From UBA6170 sp034429975 (GTDB taxonomy: Bacteria > Chloroflexota > Anaerolineae > Anaerolineales > Anaerolineaceae), in contig DAOUFM010000146.1 in the NCBI GenBank assembly GCA_034429975.1, forward strand, positions 186,001 to 250,000: 64,000 nt of DNA, in the 5' to 3' direction. This document shows positions 51,156 through 60,759 of this stretch, piece after piece. The position numbers were made by a program, and so were the translations under genes. Every line of letters begins with the position of its first letter. The first letter of the stretch is position 1. A model generated the notes under the pieces. That model ran no database searches. It saw nothing but the letters and a program-made list of their open reading frames with translations, and was not told the origin of the DNA.

Positions 51156-53420
51156 TCATTTCTTGCCTACAACATTGATATCCAGAATGGTCATGGTGTC
51201 ATTACCAAAAATATCCACTACTTTTACGGCAATTTTCCGCCTGCCAGGAATTACTTCGTGAAAGACAGATTTTAATTGCAACGACCGGTCCTTCTTGGTG
51301 CGGAAGGATTGCCACTCGTTTTCGAAGATGTATTCACCGGTCCACATTTCTTCGTATTCCGGGATTTTGAGTTGCTCCATTTCCTCCATGCCGGGGACAC
51401 GAATTTGTTTTGGTTCCTGCTTGGGAACGCGAATGATCTCACGTTTGTTTTCAAAATTAAAGTCGACTGACCAGTAATCGATCCAATCGGTCCAGCTTTT
51501 GGTGAGAACTTCACGGGTGATGATACCGTTTTTATCTTTGTTTACTTTGATAATCTGCCCTTTTTCGATCACAATTTTGCTGGCGTTGTTTTTAAGGGTG
51601 GTCTCGGCTGCAGAAACGGAATCCTGCGAGTAGAAGACTGAGAAATCGGTGAGTTCGACCGCTACCAGGGGTGGTTTAATGGAAGTGCCATCGATGACAT
51701 AGGGTTTGACTTCTATGAAGGCAACATCATGAAAGACGACCTGGTTCTTTTCGACAGCACGCTTATCGAAGACTTCGGCGGGGATGTATTTGGGTGCGAT
51801 ATCGATGCCTTTGGAACGGGCTTCATCGAGGACATTAGGGAAAAGTCCCATTTCAAATTCAAAACCAAGAATATCAACCCGGCTAATGCGTTTCTGGCGG
51901 CATTCAAGGATAACTTCTTCCACAAATAAACGCGTAACCGGTAGATTAACTGGACCGATTGCAACCAACCGCCCGGATTTTTTCCCATGAAATGTATTAA
52001 ATCCTTCTACAGCTTCAGCCCGGTAAGCCCGTAGGATTAAATCAACAAAAGCGGCTTCCTTCTCAGCTAGTTGCTTTTCCTTTTCCGCTTCTCGCAAATT
52101 TGGATTAACTCCGATGAAGTGTTGGCGTTCGTATTTACCAAGATTGAGAATCTCAAAAGCGCGATAATTCTTGCCTTCGGCTTTGAGTTGGCGCTGGACA
52201 GCAATCATGCGTTTGCGAGTGGTATGGATGGCGAATTTACCTAGATCGCTGGCGATCCATTTGCGACCAAGTTTTTCCGCCACTGCCGCTGTGGTTCCTG
52301 AACCGGAGAAGAAATCAGCAATGAGATCCTCTTCGTTTGATGATGCTTGAATGATTCTTTCCAGTAAGGCTTCAGGTTTTTGGGTTGGATAACCGAGAAT
52401 TTCTTGAGATGATGTTGCTACACCGAAGCCAGGAAGATCAACCCATATAGAATCCAATTGAATAGAATATTCATCCAGATAATATTTTTTATATTTTCGA
52501 CCTGATGAAGAAGTATAAATATATCCTTCCTCTTCAAATTTCTTTATAGATTTTTCGGAATAATCTCCTAAAGTCGTACGTTTAAATTTTCTTCCATCCG
52601 GATCAGAATATCTAAATTCATTTAATTGTGTTTCGGTCAGCTCTGCACCGATAAAATTGAATAAATTATTTTGACTTTTACTGAAACAAAAAATATTGTC
52701 AAAAGTCTTTGGCCAATGCTTTGCTTTCTTCTTTGCACCTTTGCCTACAGCATCTTTTTTCCAAATAATTTCACCTTTATATAAATCTCCAAACACTTCG
52801 GTTAATAATAGCCGAATATGAGAATTCAGACGCCAATCACAATGGACGTAAATACTGCCATCTACGGCCAATAAATCCCGCATTAGTACCAGACGTTCAT
52901 AAATCATGGCGATAAAACTATCAGCACCTTTCCCCCAGGTGTCTCTATAAGCGATCTCTTCAAGAATGTTCGGTCTTTTCGTAAAAGTATCCTCTCCAAT
53001 TTCGATGTCCATGCTGAAATCGGCTCCAACATCGAAGGGAGGATCGATGTAGATGAGTTTGAGCCCACCCTGCTCTTCGATTTGCTCACGAAGAGGGCCG
53101 TTTTTGAGGGAGGAGAGGATGAGTTTATTGTCACCCCAGATGAGTTTGTTGGTCCAGCCTTTGAGCTGGCGGCCGCGAGTGTCAAAGAGGCCCATCTGAA
53201 AAGTTGTATCGCTGGATACTTCAGCCCGTGGCTCATCAACCTGTTCAATAACTTGAAAAGGCAGAACAACATTGCTAACTTCGTTGGTTTTTCCATTCCA
53301 CACCAGTTCAACTTCCCGTTTATCCCCAAAAAGAAGAAAACGATACTTGTCTGGTAAAGGTTTGTCTGCTTCCAGATAACGGTAAATATCCTGAAGTTCT
53401 TGTTCTGTAAGTCTTGGCAT
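51156..53420 (-). CDS. Type III site-specific DNA methyltransferase, Mod subunit
   Basis: Recognises and methylates the asymmetric target for the type III system, probably making N6-methyladenine. 754 residues. Motif IV DPPF (IYIDPPFDVGADF, near residue 135) precedes motif I (DFFSGSGTTAAVAEKLGRKWIASD, near 370), the beta-class order. The stretch between them holds the target-recognition region. The ATG at 53420 has GAGG 5 bases upstream; GTG two codons earlier overlaps that site. It is the first gene of the minus-strand mod-KilA-N-res operon and is complete. Confidence 0.93.
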   Translation of the reverse strand: MPRLTEQELQDIYRYLEADKPLPDKYRFLLFGDKREVELVWNGKTNEVSNVVLPFQVIEQVDEPRAEVSSDTTFQMGLFDTRGRQLKGWTNKLIWGDNKLILSSLKNGPLREQIEEQGGLKLIYIDPPFDVGADFSMDIEIGEDTFTKRPNILEEIAYRDTWGKGADSFIAMIYERLVLMRDLLAVDGSIYVHCDWRLNSHIRLLLTEVFGDLYKGEIIWKKDAVGKGAKKKAKHWPKTFDNIFCFSKSQNNLFNFIGAELTETQLNEFRYSDPDGRKFKRTTLGDYSEKSIKKFEEEGYIYTSSSGRKYKKYYLDEYSIQLDSIWVDLPGFGVATSSQEILGYPTQKPEALLERIIQASSNEEDLIADFFSGSGTTAAVAEKLGRKWIASDLGKFAIHTTRKRMIAVQRQLKAEGKNYRAFEILNLGKYERQHFIGVNPNLREAEKEKQLAEKEAAFVDLILRAYRAEAVEGFNTFHGKKSGRLVAIGPVNLPVTRLFVEEVILECRQKRISRVDILGFEFEMGLFPNVLDEARSKGIDIAPKYIPAEVFDKRAVEKNQVVFHDVAFIEVKPYVIDGTSIKPPLVAVELTDFSVFYSQDSVSAAETTLKNNASKIVIEKGQIIKVNKDKNGIITREVLTKSWTDWIDYWSVDFNFENKREIIRVPKQEPKQIRVPGMEEMEQLKIPEYEEMWTGEYIFENEWQSFRTKKDRSLQLKSVFHEVIPGRRKIAVKVVDIFGNDTMTILDINVVGKK

Positions 53421-53543
53421 AGTCACCTCTTTTGGATGAAAACTTTATGTTCGGAAATGACCCACTAATTTCGGCAGGCAGAATATTACATAATAATATT
53501 ATACAATTTTATATTTAGAAATCTTTTTCAGATTATTATTAAT

Positions 53544-53573
53544 AAATGTGGCGGTTGAATGACCGCCACATTT
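53544..53573 (-). terminator. Intrinsic terminator of tRNA-Gln
   Basis: A perfect 12-bp stem (AAATGTGGCGGT with ACCGCCACATTT) around a 6-base loop lies 5 bases past the tRNA 3' end on the minus strand and is followed by an AT-rich stretch. It also insulates the mod gene. Confidence 0.85.
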
Positions 53574-53578
53574 GCTAG

Positions 53579-53649
53579 CTGGGGGTAAGGGACTCGAACC
53601 CCTACTTACTGATCCAGAGTCAGCTGTCCTACCGTTAGACGAACCCCCA
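53579..53649 (-). tRNA. tRNA-Gln (anticodon CUG)
   Basis: On the minus strand TGGGGGT (53643-53649) pairs with ACCCCCA (53580-53586), with discriminator G at 53579. The anticodon loop CTCTGGA carries CTG (complement of 53615-53617). The T arm reads GGGTTCGAGTCCC, and 5' U as in other bacterial glutamine tRNAs. CCA is not encoded. The closest protein gene upstream is gltX. Confidence 0.95.
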
Positions 53650-53663
53650 CCGAACGCAAGTTT

Positions 53664-53693
53664 ATCATATTCAGAAACCATTGGGAAGGGCAA
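53664..53693 (-). promoter_or_regulatory. Candidate promoter of tRNA-Gln
   Basis: On the minus strand TTGCCC (53688-53693) and TATGAT (53664-53669) are spaced by 18 bases, with the start expected a few bases before the tRNA. It would give the tRNA its own promoter after gltX. Confidence 0.5.
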
Positions 53694-53728
53694 TTTTCCC
53701 GCTTCTGAAGATTTATTTCGGTGTTTCT

Positions 53729-55204
53729 TTACACCTCCAACAACCGCAGTGCATCTTCTATTCTGGAGATCACCTTTGCTCTTCCAATAATTTCCATGCT
53801 TTCCAGCAGTGGCGGGCTGACGGTTCTGCCGGTCACAGCTACACGCAGAATTCCAAACACCTGTCCGGGTTTATAACCGGTCTTTTCGACCAGATCGCGC
53901 AGGGGTGGTTCGGTATTGTCCTTGGAAATGTCTGGTAAAGCTTGCAGGATGGCATAAATTTCTTGTAGAATGGCTAGTGACTCCGCTTGTGTGGTGTTTT
54001 TGGCGATTAGTTCCTGTTTGTCAACATTAATTTCGTCTTCGAAGAAGAAGCCAGCCAGATCGGGTGCGTCGTCCAGCACCTGGATGCGTTCCTGAATGAT
54101 CGGAGTGATTTTCTCCAGGGTATCCAGATCGGCATTGAGCCCACGGGCGGTAAAAAATGGGTATATGCGTTCTGAGAGATCGCGCACGCCCAGGTTGCGG
54201 ATATGCAAACCGTTGAAATGATCCAGCTTGGTGAAATTGATAGCTGCCGGAGATGGATTGAGCTTCTCCAGGCTGAATTTTTCCACCAGTTCCTCCAGCG
54301 AGAAGAATTCAGTGCGGTCGTCATAACTCCAGCCCATCAGTGCAATCCAGTTGTTGATGCCTTCCGGAATATAGCCAAATTCACGCAAATCTTTGATAAA
54401 AATGGATTTGCCATCCTTCGCCAGGTCTATTGCTTCCCGTTTGCTCATCTTGCCTTTGCCAGATGGCTTGAGGAAAACACTCAAATGCACCCAGACCGGT
54501 TCTTCCCATCCAAAAGCTTTGTGGATCAAACTGTGCAGCGGGAAGGTTGGCAGCCATTCGGACCCACGCAGCACGTGTGTGATTTTCATCAGATGATCGT
54601 CCACCGGTGCTGCTAAATGATAAAGCGCCAGGCCATCCGATTTGACGATGATGTAGTCATCCAGGGTGCGATTGTCGATGGTGATATCTCCGCGCAGGTA
54701 GTCATGCACCACGGTTTCGCCGCTTTGCGGAGTCTTGAAGCGGATCACATAGCTTTCGCCATTTTTGATCCTTCGGTCAGCTTCTTCCAGGGGAATATTG
54801 CGGCAAGTGCCGTCATATTTGGATTGTACTTTATTTTTTATTTGTTCTTCGCGTACTTTTTGCAAACGTTCGGGCGTGCAGAAACAATAAAAAGCATGCC
54901 CATTTTCCACCAGTTGGCGCGCATATTTTTGGTAAATCTCTTTTTTTTCAGATTGACGATAGGGCCCATAAGGCCCGCCAATATCAGGGCCTTCATCCCA
55001 ATCCAATCCGAGCCAGTGTAAACCATCCATCAATTCCTGTTCAGCGCCTTTAACATAACGTTTTTGATCAGTATCTTCGATCCTGAGGATGAATTGTCCC
55101 CCGGTTTGCCGGGCTAAGAGAAAATCATAGAGGGCGGTGCGGGCGCTGCCCAGGTGCATGTGACCGGTGGGCGAAGGAGCAAAACGAACTCTGGCAGGTT
55201 TCAT
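53729..55204 (-). CDS. gltX: Glutamyl-tRNA synthetase
   Basis: Class I synthetase, 491 residues. HIGH-type motif PSPTGHMHLGSA at the N-terminus, the Glu-specific RIEDTDQKRY, and KMSKRE in the middle, then an all-helical anticodon-binding C-terminal region. The gene is the last of the shape/division cluster, 18 bases after rodA. tRNA-Gln lies 80 bases downstream. In many bacteria GluRS also charges tRNA-Gln, with amidation by GatCAB; whether this one is discriminating cannot be read reliably here. Confidence 0.95.
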   Translation of the reverse strand: MKPARVRFAPSPTGHMHLGSARTALYDFLLARQTGGQFILRIEDTDQKRYVKGAEQELMDGLHWLGLDWDEGPDIGGPYGPYRQSEKKEIYQKYARQLVENGHAFYCFCTPERLQKVREEQIKNKVQSKYDGTCRNIPLEEADRRIKNGESYVIRFKTPQSGETVVHDYLRGDITIDNRTLDDYIIVKSDGLALYHLAAPVDDHLMKITHVLRGSEWLPTFPLHSLIHKAFGWEEPVWVHLSVFLKPSGKGKMSKREAIDLAKDGKSIFIKDLREFGYIPEGINNWIALMGWSYDDRTEFFSLEELVEKFSLEKLNPSPAAINFTKLDHFNGLHIRNLGVRDLSERIYPFFTARGLNADLDTLEKITPIIQERIQVLDDAPDLAGFFFEDEINVDKQELIAKNTTQAESLAILQEIYAILQALPDISKDNTEPPLRDLVEKTGYKPGQVFGILRVAVTGRTVSPPLLESMEIIGRAKVISRIEDALRLLEV

Positions 55205-55222
55205 GGATCAGGTTTTCCTTTT

Positions 55223-56317
55223 CTATTCTCGATGTCGATGGGCGGATACGCTTTCCACAAATCCGATGCCCAATAAAAGTGAAGCTAATGAGCTACCCCC
55301 ATAACTGATAAACGGTAAGGTCAACCCGGTTACGGGGATTACATTTAAATTAACCCCAATATTAACCGCCATTTGGAAAAAGAGCAATGTACCCACTCCA
55401 TAGGCAATTAACTGCCCAAACATATCCGAGGCTTTTTGCCCTACCCGAAAGCAGCGAATGATGACAAAAACCAGGATGGACATGATAAAGATGGTACCGA
55501 CAAAGCCAAATTCATGTGCCATGGCAGAAAAGATGAAATCGGTATGCCGGACTTTCAAAAACCGCAATTGAACCTGCGGACCCTGCCCGTATCCCTGACC
55601 CAATAAACCACCCGAACCGATAGAAATTTTCGCCTGATCGACGTTATAGGTTTCGCCATAACGCGCATTTGGATCGGGAAAAGCAAAATTCAAAATCCGG
55701 TTCTGCTGATAGGGTTCCAGTAAATTGAAGCCGACAATTCCTAAAATAATGCCTGCTACCAAAAAAATTATCAGATATTTAAATGGCAGCCCCGCATACC
55801 ATAGCAAAGCAAACCAGATCACAAAAATCACAATTGACATGCTTAGATTCGGTTGAATAAAGATCCACAAAACAACAAAGGCAGTGATCAGAAAACTTTT
55901 CAGAATCCAGTTCAGGTTTTTATCCTGATCCTGGGTCTTATAGAAAAAATCCGCTAAAATGACGATCATGATGGTCTTTACCAGCTCAGAAGGTTGGATC
56001 AGGATTACGCCGGTATCAAACCAGCGGGCGGAGCCATACACGGCAGTCCCAATCACGTAAATTCCCATCAACAAAACTACGGAGACAATATACATGATCC
56101 TGGTGAGAGAGGATAAATAGCGGTAATCAATCAAAGAGGTTAAGAATAAGATGACAAATCCTCCCACCACAAAAATCACCTGCCGCGAGACCGAGCCAGC
56201 AATATCCTCATTTCCGGCAATCGCTGACTGAATCATGGCTATTCCAAAAATACACAGGATGAGCACGCCCCCGAATAATAGATAGTCAAATTGCTGCCAG
56301 AATTCTCGTTTTAACAT
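55223..56317 (-). CDS. rodA: Peptidoglycan glycosyltransferase RodA (SEDS family)
   Basis: Polymerises glycan strands for side-wall growth with PBP2. 364 residues with ten predicted membrane helices. Family features are RWFDTGVILIQPSELVK with the catalytic-region motif, the long external loop with QAKISIGSGGLLGQGYGQGPQ, and the C-terminal GLTLPFISYGGSS. Its partner mrdA is in the same run, two Min blocks upstream. Assignment to RodA rather than FtsW rests on that context and on the sequence. Confidence 0.94.
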   Translation of the reverse strand: MLKREFWQQFDYLLFGGVLILCIFGIAMIQSAIAGNEDIAGSVSRQVIFVVGGFVILFLTSLIDYRYLSSLTRIMYIVSVVLLMGIYVIGTAVYGSARWFDTGVILIQPSELVKTIMIVILADFFYKTQDQDKNLNWILKSFLITAFVVLWIFIQPNLSMSIVIFVIWFALLWYAGLPFKYLIIFLVAGIILGIVGFNLLEPYQQNRILNFAFPDPNARYGETYNVDQAKISIGSGGLLGQGYGQGPQVQLRFLKVRHTDFIFSAMAHEFGFVGTIFIMSILVFVIIRCFRVGQKASDMFGQLIAYGVGTLLFFQMAVNIGVNLNVIPVTGLTLPFISYGGSSLASLLLGIGFVESVSAHRHRE

Positions 56318-56341
56318 TTTTCACTGCAAAAGCAAAAGCGA

Positions 56342-56608
56342 TTATCTGCGGCGGTTCGGAGCAGTCAGTATAGGAATGTCAGCAATCAGGCGCTGCTCTT
56401 TGCCTTCCTGAGTCATATTAATCTTAACTTTATTCGGTTCAATTTTCACGTATTTTGAAATCACATCGATGATTTCATTTTTCAGGCTGTCTAACTGGCC
56501 TGGCGTAATATCCGTGCGATCATGAATCAGAACAAACTTTAACCGCTCTTTGGCAGCGCTGGCACTCTTTTTCTCTTTCCCAAACAGTTTTTCAAGGAAG
56601 CTGTCCAT
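56342..56608 (-). CDS. minE: Cell division topological specificity factor MinE
   Basis: 88 residues. N-terminal membrane-targeting helix (MDSFLEKLFGK), then ERLKFVLIHDRTDITPGQLDSLKNEIIDVISKYV, the MinD-contacting and dimerising region. MinE stimulates MinD ATPase and makes MinCD oscillate. Its ATG overlaps the minD stop by one base. Confidence 0.95.
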   Translation of the reverse strand: MDSFLEKLFGKEKKSASAAKERLKFVLIHDRTDITPGQLDSLKNEIIDVISKYVKIEPNKVKINMTQEGKEQRLIADIPILTAPNRRR

Positions 56609-57411
56609 TAATCCCCCCTTATTTTCATCATTTTCGCCAGGCGGTTGAGCAGATTATTTCCAGTTTCCAGGCTCATAAATGGAACTTCTTCTCCCAGTAA
56701 CCTTCTGGCGATGTTTCTGAAAGCTACCCCCGCTTTGGAATGATTGCTTAATGTAACCGGCTGCCCGCGATTGGAGGAAACAATCACCGATTCGTCTTCA
56801 GGAATTACCCCAATCAAATCAATTGCCAGCAGATCCACCACATCTTCCGTACTGAGCATATCCCCTTTTTTGGTCAAGGTTGGGTTGACCCGGTTTAGAA
56901 TGAGCTGGGCTGGCCCTTTTTCTTCGGACTCAATCAAACCTATGATCCGATCGGCATCCCGCACAGAAGAAACCTCGGGGTTGGTGACCACCAAAACCAG
57001 ATCAGCAGGGGCTAGGGCGTTGCGGAATCCACGTTCAATCCCAGCCGGCGAATCAACCAATATCCAATCGACCTCATCCCGCAATTCATCACATAACCGG
57101 ATCATATCACTCGGAGAAACCGCACTTTTATCTCTGGATTGGGCGGATGGGATCAAAAAGAGCTCCGGGAGACGCTTATCACGAATCATAGCTTGTTTGA
57201 TCCGGCAGCGCCCTTCAACAATATCCACAAGGTCATACACAATCCGGTTTTCCAGCCCAAGGATAACGTCCAGATTACGCAGACCTATATCACCATCAAT
57301 ACAAACTACTTTTTGATTTTCCTGGGCAAGCGCAACGGCTAAATTTGCAGTAGTTGTTGTTTTTCCAACCCCACCTTTACCACTTGAAATTGTTACTACT
57401 TTAGCACTCAT
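56608..57411 (-). CDS. minD: Septum-site-determining ATPase MinD
   Basis: ParA-type ATPase of 267 residues from the ATG at 57411, 8 bases after minC; a longer form to 57450 would run into minC. Deviant Walker A GKGGVGKTTTTANL, DGDIGLRNLDV, and an amphipathic C-terminal membrane-targeting helix (NLLNRLAKMMKIRGD). Carries MinC to the membrane. Confidence 0.96.
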   Translation of the reverse strand: MSAKVVTISSGKGGVGKTTTTANLAVALAQENQKVVCIDGDIGLRNLDVILGLENRIVYDLVDIVEGRCRIKQAMIRDKRLPELFLIPSAQSRDKSAVSPSDMIRLCDELRDEVDWILVDSPAGIERGFRNALAPADLVLVVTNPEVSSVRDADRIIGLIESEEKGPAQLILNRVNPTLTKKGDMLSTEDVVDLLAIDLIGVIPEDESVIVSSNRGQPVTLSNHSKAGVAFRNIARRLLGEEVPFMSLETGNNLLNRLAKMMKIRGD

Positions 57412-57418
57412 AAACTTC

Positions 57419-58102
57419 TTACCTCGATTTCGGATTCCAAGATTCGGCAATCACCTGGCCGGATACTATTTTTGCGATTTCTGGTTGGGGTTTCCCTTTT
57501 CTTTTCGGAGTTATTGCGATCGTATTTGCAATACGCAGTTGGGTTGGAATTAAGTCTAAAGCGCAGACAATCGCATCTTCATTGCCATCCGCGCCGGCAT
57601 GAACCACACCCTGGCATTTTCCCCAAATGATCACACTGCCCCCGGCAATAATTTCTCCTCCGGGGTTTACATCTCCGAAAACGATCACATGTCCGTTTGA
57701 AGCAACCTTAAAGCCCGATCGGATTGTTTTTCTCAGAAAAATGGCTTCATCCCCTGTAAGAGTGGTTTCATTTGGCTTAATCAACCTTTCAGGTTTCGGT
57801 TTCGAAATTCTGGTTGCCAGCCCTAAATCCTGAGCGGTCATTTCTGTAATCGGTGAATTAGACAAAACTGCCCATAAAGTGATGTTTTTATCCGCCAACC
57901 GATCTCTTAAGGTTCCTAATTCAGCCGCATGTAAAATACGGTTACCTACATCCAGAGCCAACCGCGCTCCCTGAAAGAAATTTTCCTTCTCTGATATTTT
58001 TTGCATGAAGCTCGCGAGAACAATTTGCCAGTCACCTTCATTAATCGTGACCAACAAGCCTTCGCGTATTCCTTTGATTTGTACTGTATCAGCTTGAATC
58101 AA
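57419..58102 (-). CDS. minC: Septum-site-determining protein MinC
   Basis: Inhibitor of FtsZ assembly. 227 residues: N-terminal FtsZ-binding domain (about 1-105) and a C-terminal beta-helix with the conserved turn GHVIVFGDVNPGGEIIAGGSVIIWGKCQG and the tail dimer/MinD contact PTQLRIANTIA. Heads the minC-minD-minE block inside the Mre cluster. Confidence 0.95.
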   Translation of the reverse strand: MIQADTVQIKGIREGLLVTINEGDWQIVLASFMQKISEKENFFQGARLALDVGNRILHAAELGTLRDRLADKNITLWAVLSNSPITEMTAQDLGLATRISKPKPERLIKPNETTLTGDEAIFLRKTIRSGFKVASNGHVIVFGDVNPGGEIIAGGSVIIWGKCQGVVHAGADGNEDAIVCALDLIPTQLRIANTIAITPKRKGKPQPEIAKIVSGQVIAESWNPKSR

Positions 58103-58155
58103 TTTTCACATTCCCATGCTTTTTTGAATGTTAAATTATAGCATTAAGCCAGCTT

Positions 58156-60255
58156 TTATTGGTTGATATCCAGACCCTGATCTACCGCTTTTAAAGCGAA
58201 GTAGGAAGCCAATATGTCCCGAACAACCGGGCCAGATAATACGGCACCTTCATCGCCATCGTAAACAAAGACAACCACTGCAATTTCCGGGTCATCGTAT
58301 GGAGCATAACCAACATACCAGGCGTGTGCTGGCCAGGCTCCCGGAACGCATAAATTCTTTTTCTGGGCTATATCATCACAATATTCGGCTGTTCCTGTTT
58401 TTCCGGCTGATGGCACTTTTTCACCGACAAAAATTAATGCAGAAGTTCCATCCACGACAACTTCCCGTAAAGCTTCTTTCGTTTTAGCGATCACCCAGGG
58501 TTCCACCGTTTTATATTCACCCGTGGTTCGGAAATTTTCATCATAAATCTGAATAACCGGATCTTTGGTGATGTCGCGCACCTGTATTGGCGTAAAGGGT
58601 TTAATTACATTTCCCTCCGAGTCTAAAATTTCTTTTACCAATGTTGGTTTCATCATCACCCCATCATTGGCTACTGTGGCAAAGGAGACCAAAACTTGCA
58701 GCGGTGTAGCGAGAACATAACTTTGTCCCATGGTTGCAATATAAGTATCTCCGGTTGACCAGTTTTCACCTAAATTGATACGCTTCCAGGTAGGGTCTGG
58801 AATTAACCCCGGCATTTCTCCTGGCAATTCAATACCGGTGATCTCCCCATAACCCAAAGCGCGTGAATATTCACCAATTCTCCAGATATTTAATCCAACC
58901 GGAACTTCATCCCCATATCCACCCCCGACTTTATAGAAATAAACATCGCAGGAGAGTGCCACACCACGAATAAAATTAACGTTGCCATGCCCAGCTCCAG
59001 TGGTTTTGTAGGTGTAACACACATAATCGCGCGGACGCCCGGGGTCATTCGGGCTGAATTGTTCCTGAATAGTGATTTTCCCAGGGTCAAAAATCACTGT
59101 TTCAGGTCGCACAACATTTTCATTCAATATACCGACTGCTGGCGCTACCTTAAACACTGACCCGGGCGGTTGTTCGGCAGAAACTGCATGATTGAAGAGA
59201 GGTTTGCGGGCATCCAGTTGCAATTGGTTGTAGTAGTACGCTGGAATGAAACGAGCCATACGGTTATTTTCGTAGGTTGGGTAACTCACCAATGCCAGAA
59301 TTTCACCTGTTTTCGGATTCATGGCAATCACTGCCCCCACATTGTATTTATCCACACCTTTGAGCAGATTATAGCGTTTCATGTTAGCTAACAAAGCAGT
59401 TTTGGCAGCCGCCTGTAAGCGTGTGTCAATGGTTAATTTTATATTTTTTCCAGATACTGGTGCAATCGGGACTTCCAAATCACGGATAATCTTTCCAGCG
59501 CCATCCACTTCTACAATCCTTTTTCCGTTGGTGCCGATCAGTTCTTCGTCCAGATATTGTTCTACACCTGCATAGCCAACTTTGTCTCGGTTGGTAACAA
59601 ACCCCAAATCCTCATAATAATCCACTTGTGAGGCCGGTATAGGACCTAAAAAACCAACCACTTCAGAAGTTAATTCACCGGTTGGATAATCTCTTACGGC
59701 TGAAATTTCGATATCAACACCCGGCCAATCACTCTTCTTCTCGCGAATGACCATGGCTGTCTCAGCATCGATATCACACTTAACCTGAACAGGGCTATAA
59801 GGTGCGTTGGTATCGCCAATATACACTATTTCTTTAATCCCGAAATCGTTGTAACAGGGTGTAAAATTTTTTATAGCTTCCTCATCGTCAATATTTCCGC
59901 TGGACACCGGGATATCAATAAGAGCAGAAAGTTCCCGATAAATACGTTGCATATCCCCATTCGGGTTGTAAGTATTCACATCCGGTAATAAAGCTGGCGT
60001 GATAATAACATTGTAGGAAGCAATGTTTCGAGCTAATACAAACCCATTGCGGTCGTAAATAATCCCTCGCTGGGTAGATTCGCTGACCTCTTGAATTCTG
60101 TTCTCATTGGCTTGATCAAGAAATGCCTGTCCTTCAATCACCTGTAACGTGAATAGACGATAGAAGTAAAACAGCAAAATAAGTACCATTACGCCAAAAA
60201 AGGCAGCGAGTCTCCACTTTTGTACCCGAAATTGATCCATCGCTGATTGGTTCAT
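58156..60255 (-). CDS. mrdA: Penicillin-binding protein 2 (elongation transpeptidase)
   Basis: Cross-links peptidoglycan during elongation together with RodA. 699 residues: one membrane helix (about 14-34), a dimerisation/pedestal domain, and a transpeptidase domain with SxxK as SVFK (about 363), SxN-type motif as SCD (about 433), and KTG as KTGTAEY (about 618). The SCD triad is typical of PBP2-class enzymes. The ATG overlaps the mreD stop by four bases. Confidence 0.95.
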   Translation of the reverse strand: MNQSAMDQFRVQKWRLAAFFGVMVLILLFYFYRLFTLQVIEGQAFLDQANENRIQEVSESTQRGIIYDRNGFVLARNIASYNVIITPALLPDVNTYNPNGDMQRIYRELSALIDIPVSSGNIDDEEAIKNFTPCYNDFGIKEIVYIGDTNAPYSPVQVKCDIDAETAMVIREKKSDWPGVDIEISAVRDYPTGELTSEVVGFLGPIPASQVDYYEDLGFVTNRDKVGYAGVEQYLDEELIGTNGKRIVEVDGAGKIIRDLEVPIAPVSGKNIKLTIDTRLQAAAKTALLANMKRYNLLKGVDKYNVGAVIAMNPKTGEILALVSYPTYENNRMARFIPAYYYNQLQLDARKPLFNHAVSAEQPPGSVFKVAPAVGILNENVVRPETVIFDPGKITIQEQFSPNDPGRPRDYVCYTYKTTGAGHGNVNFIRGVALSCDVYFYKVGGGYGDEVPVGLNIWRIGEYSRALGYGEITGIELPGEMPGLIPDPTWKRINLGENWSTGDTYIATMGQSYVLATPLQVLVSFATVANDGVMMKPTLVKEILDSEGNVIKPFTPIQVRDITKDPVIQIYDENFRTTGEYKTVEPWVIAKTKEALREVVVDGTSALIFVGEKVPSAGKTGTAEYCDDIAQKKNLCVPGAWPAHAWYVGYAPYDDPEIAVVVFVYDGDEGAVLSGPVVRDILASYFALKAVDQGLDINQ

Positions 60256-60758
60256 AATTCCTCTTCATAGGGGTACACCCAATGATGTAGCTCATTGGCC
60301 AGTAAATACATGGGTATAGCCGCCAGTATATTGATAATCATACTCGGAATAATCACAATCTGAAAAGTTTCCTGAATACCCAACTGGGAACCGGATAATT
60401 GTAAATAAAAACCAAAAATGACCAGATGAATGAAGGTGAAAATCAAGCTAAAAATGAGCATGCTTACAATGGGAAGTTGTTGCAAGTTTTTCTTACTCCA
60501 GTAAATAACAACTGTAATCAAACCATAAATACTAAGAAGAATAATTAAGGGCTCCGCAGAAATCAAATGAAGAAAAAAGAGTGTAACAACTGCAAAGAGA
60601 ATTACATCTACAATACTCGTCTTTTTTTGGATAATCCAGCCAATCAAAGCCAGCATTAATAGATCGATTTTCCCGGAAAGCACTTGTAGATTGCTAAAAA
60701 TCCCCAGTTGAATCATTGCGATGATCAAGACAAATAATAAAATAAATATTTTTCGCAT
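60252..60758 (-). CDS. mreD: Rod shape-determining protein MreD
   Basis: 168 residues with five or six membrane helices and little else conserved, as usual for MreD. The position between mreC and mrdA makes the call; the gene starts 1 base after mreC. Length fits the family. Confidence 0.85.
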   Translation of the reverse strand: MRKIFILLFVLIIAMIQLGIFSNLQVLSGKIDLLMLALIGWIIQKKTSIVDVILFAVVTLFFLHLISAEPLIILLSIYGLITVVIYWSKKNLQQLPIVSMLIFSLIFTFIHLVIFGFYLQLSGSQLGIQETFQIVIIPSMIINILAAIPMYLLANELHHWVYPYEEEL

Positions 60759-60759
60759 T

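Noticed and set aside
47543..53573. Restriction locus as an integrated mobile element at tRNA-Gln
   Set aside because: No integrase, no repeat of the tRNA end on the far side, and no insertion sequence was seen; the proximity to a tRNA is suggestive but unsupported.
56744..57316. 190-codon plus-strand reading frame
   Set aside because: It lies wholly antisense to minD, whose motifs are complete; the translation is Ser/Arg/Thr-rich as expected of a shadow frame.
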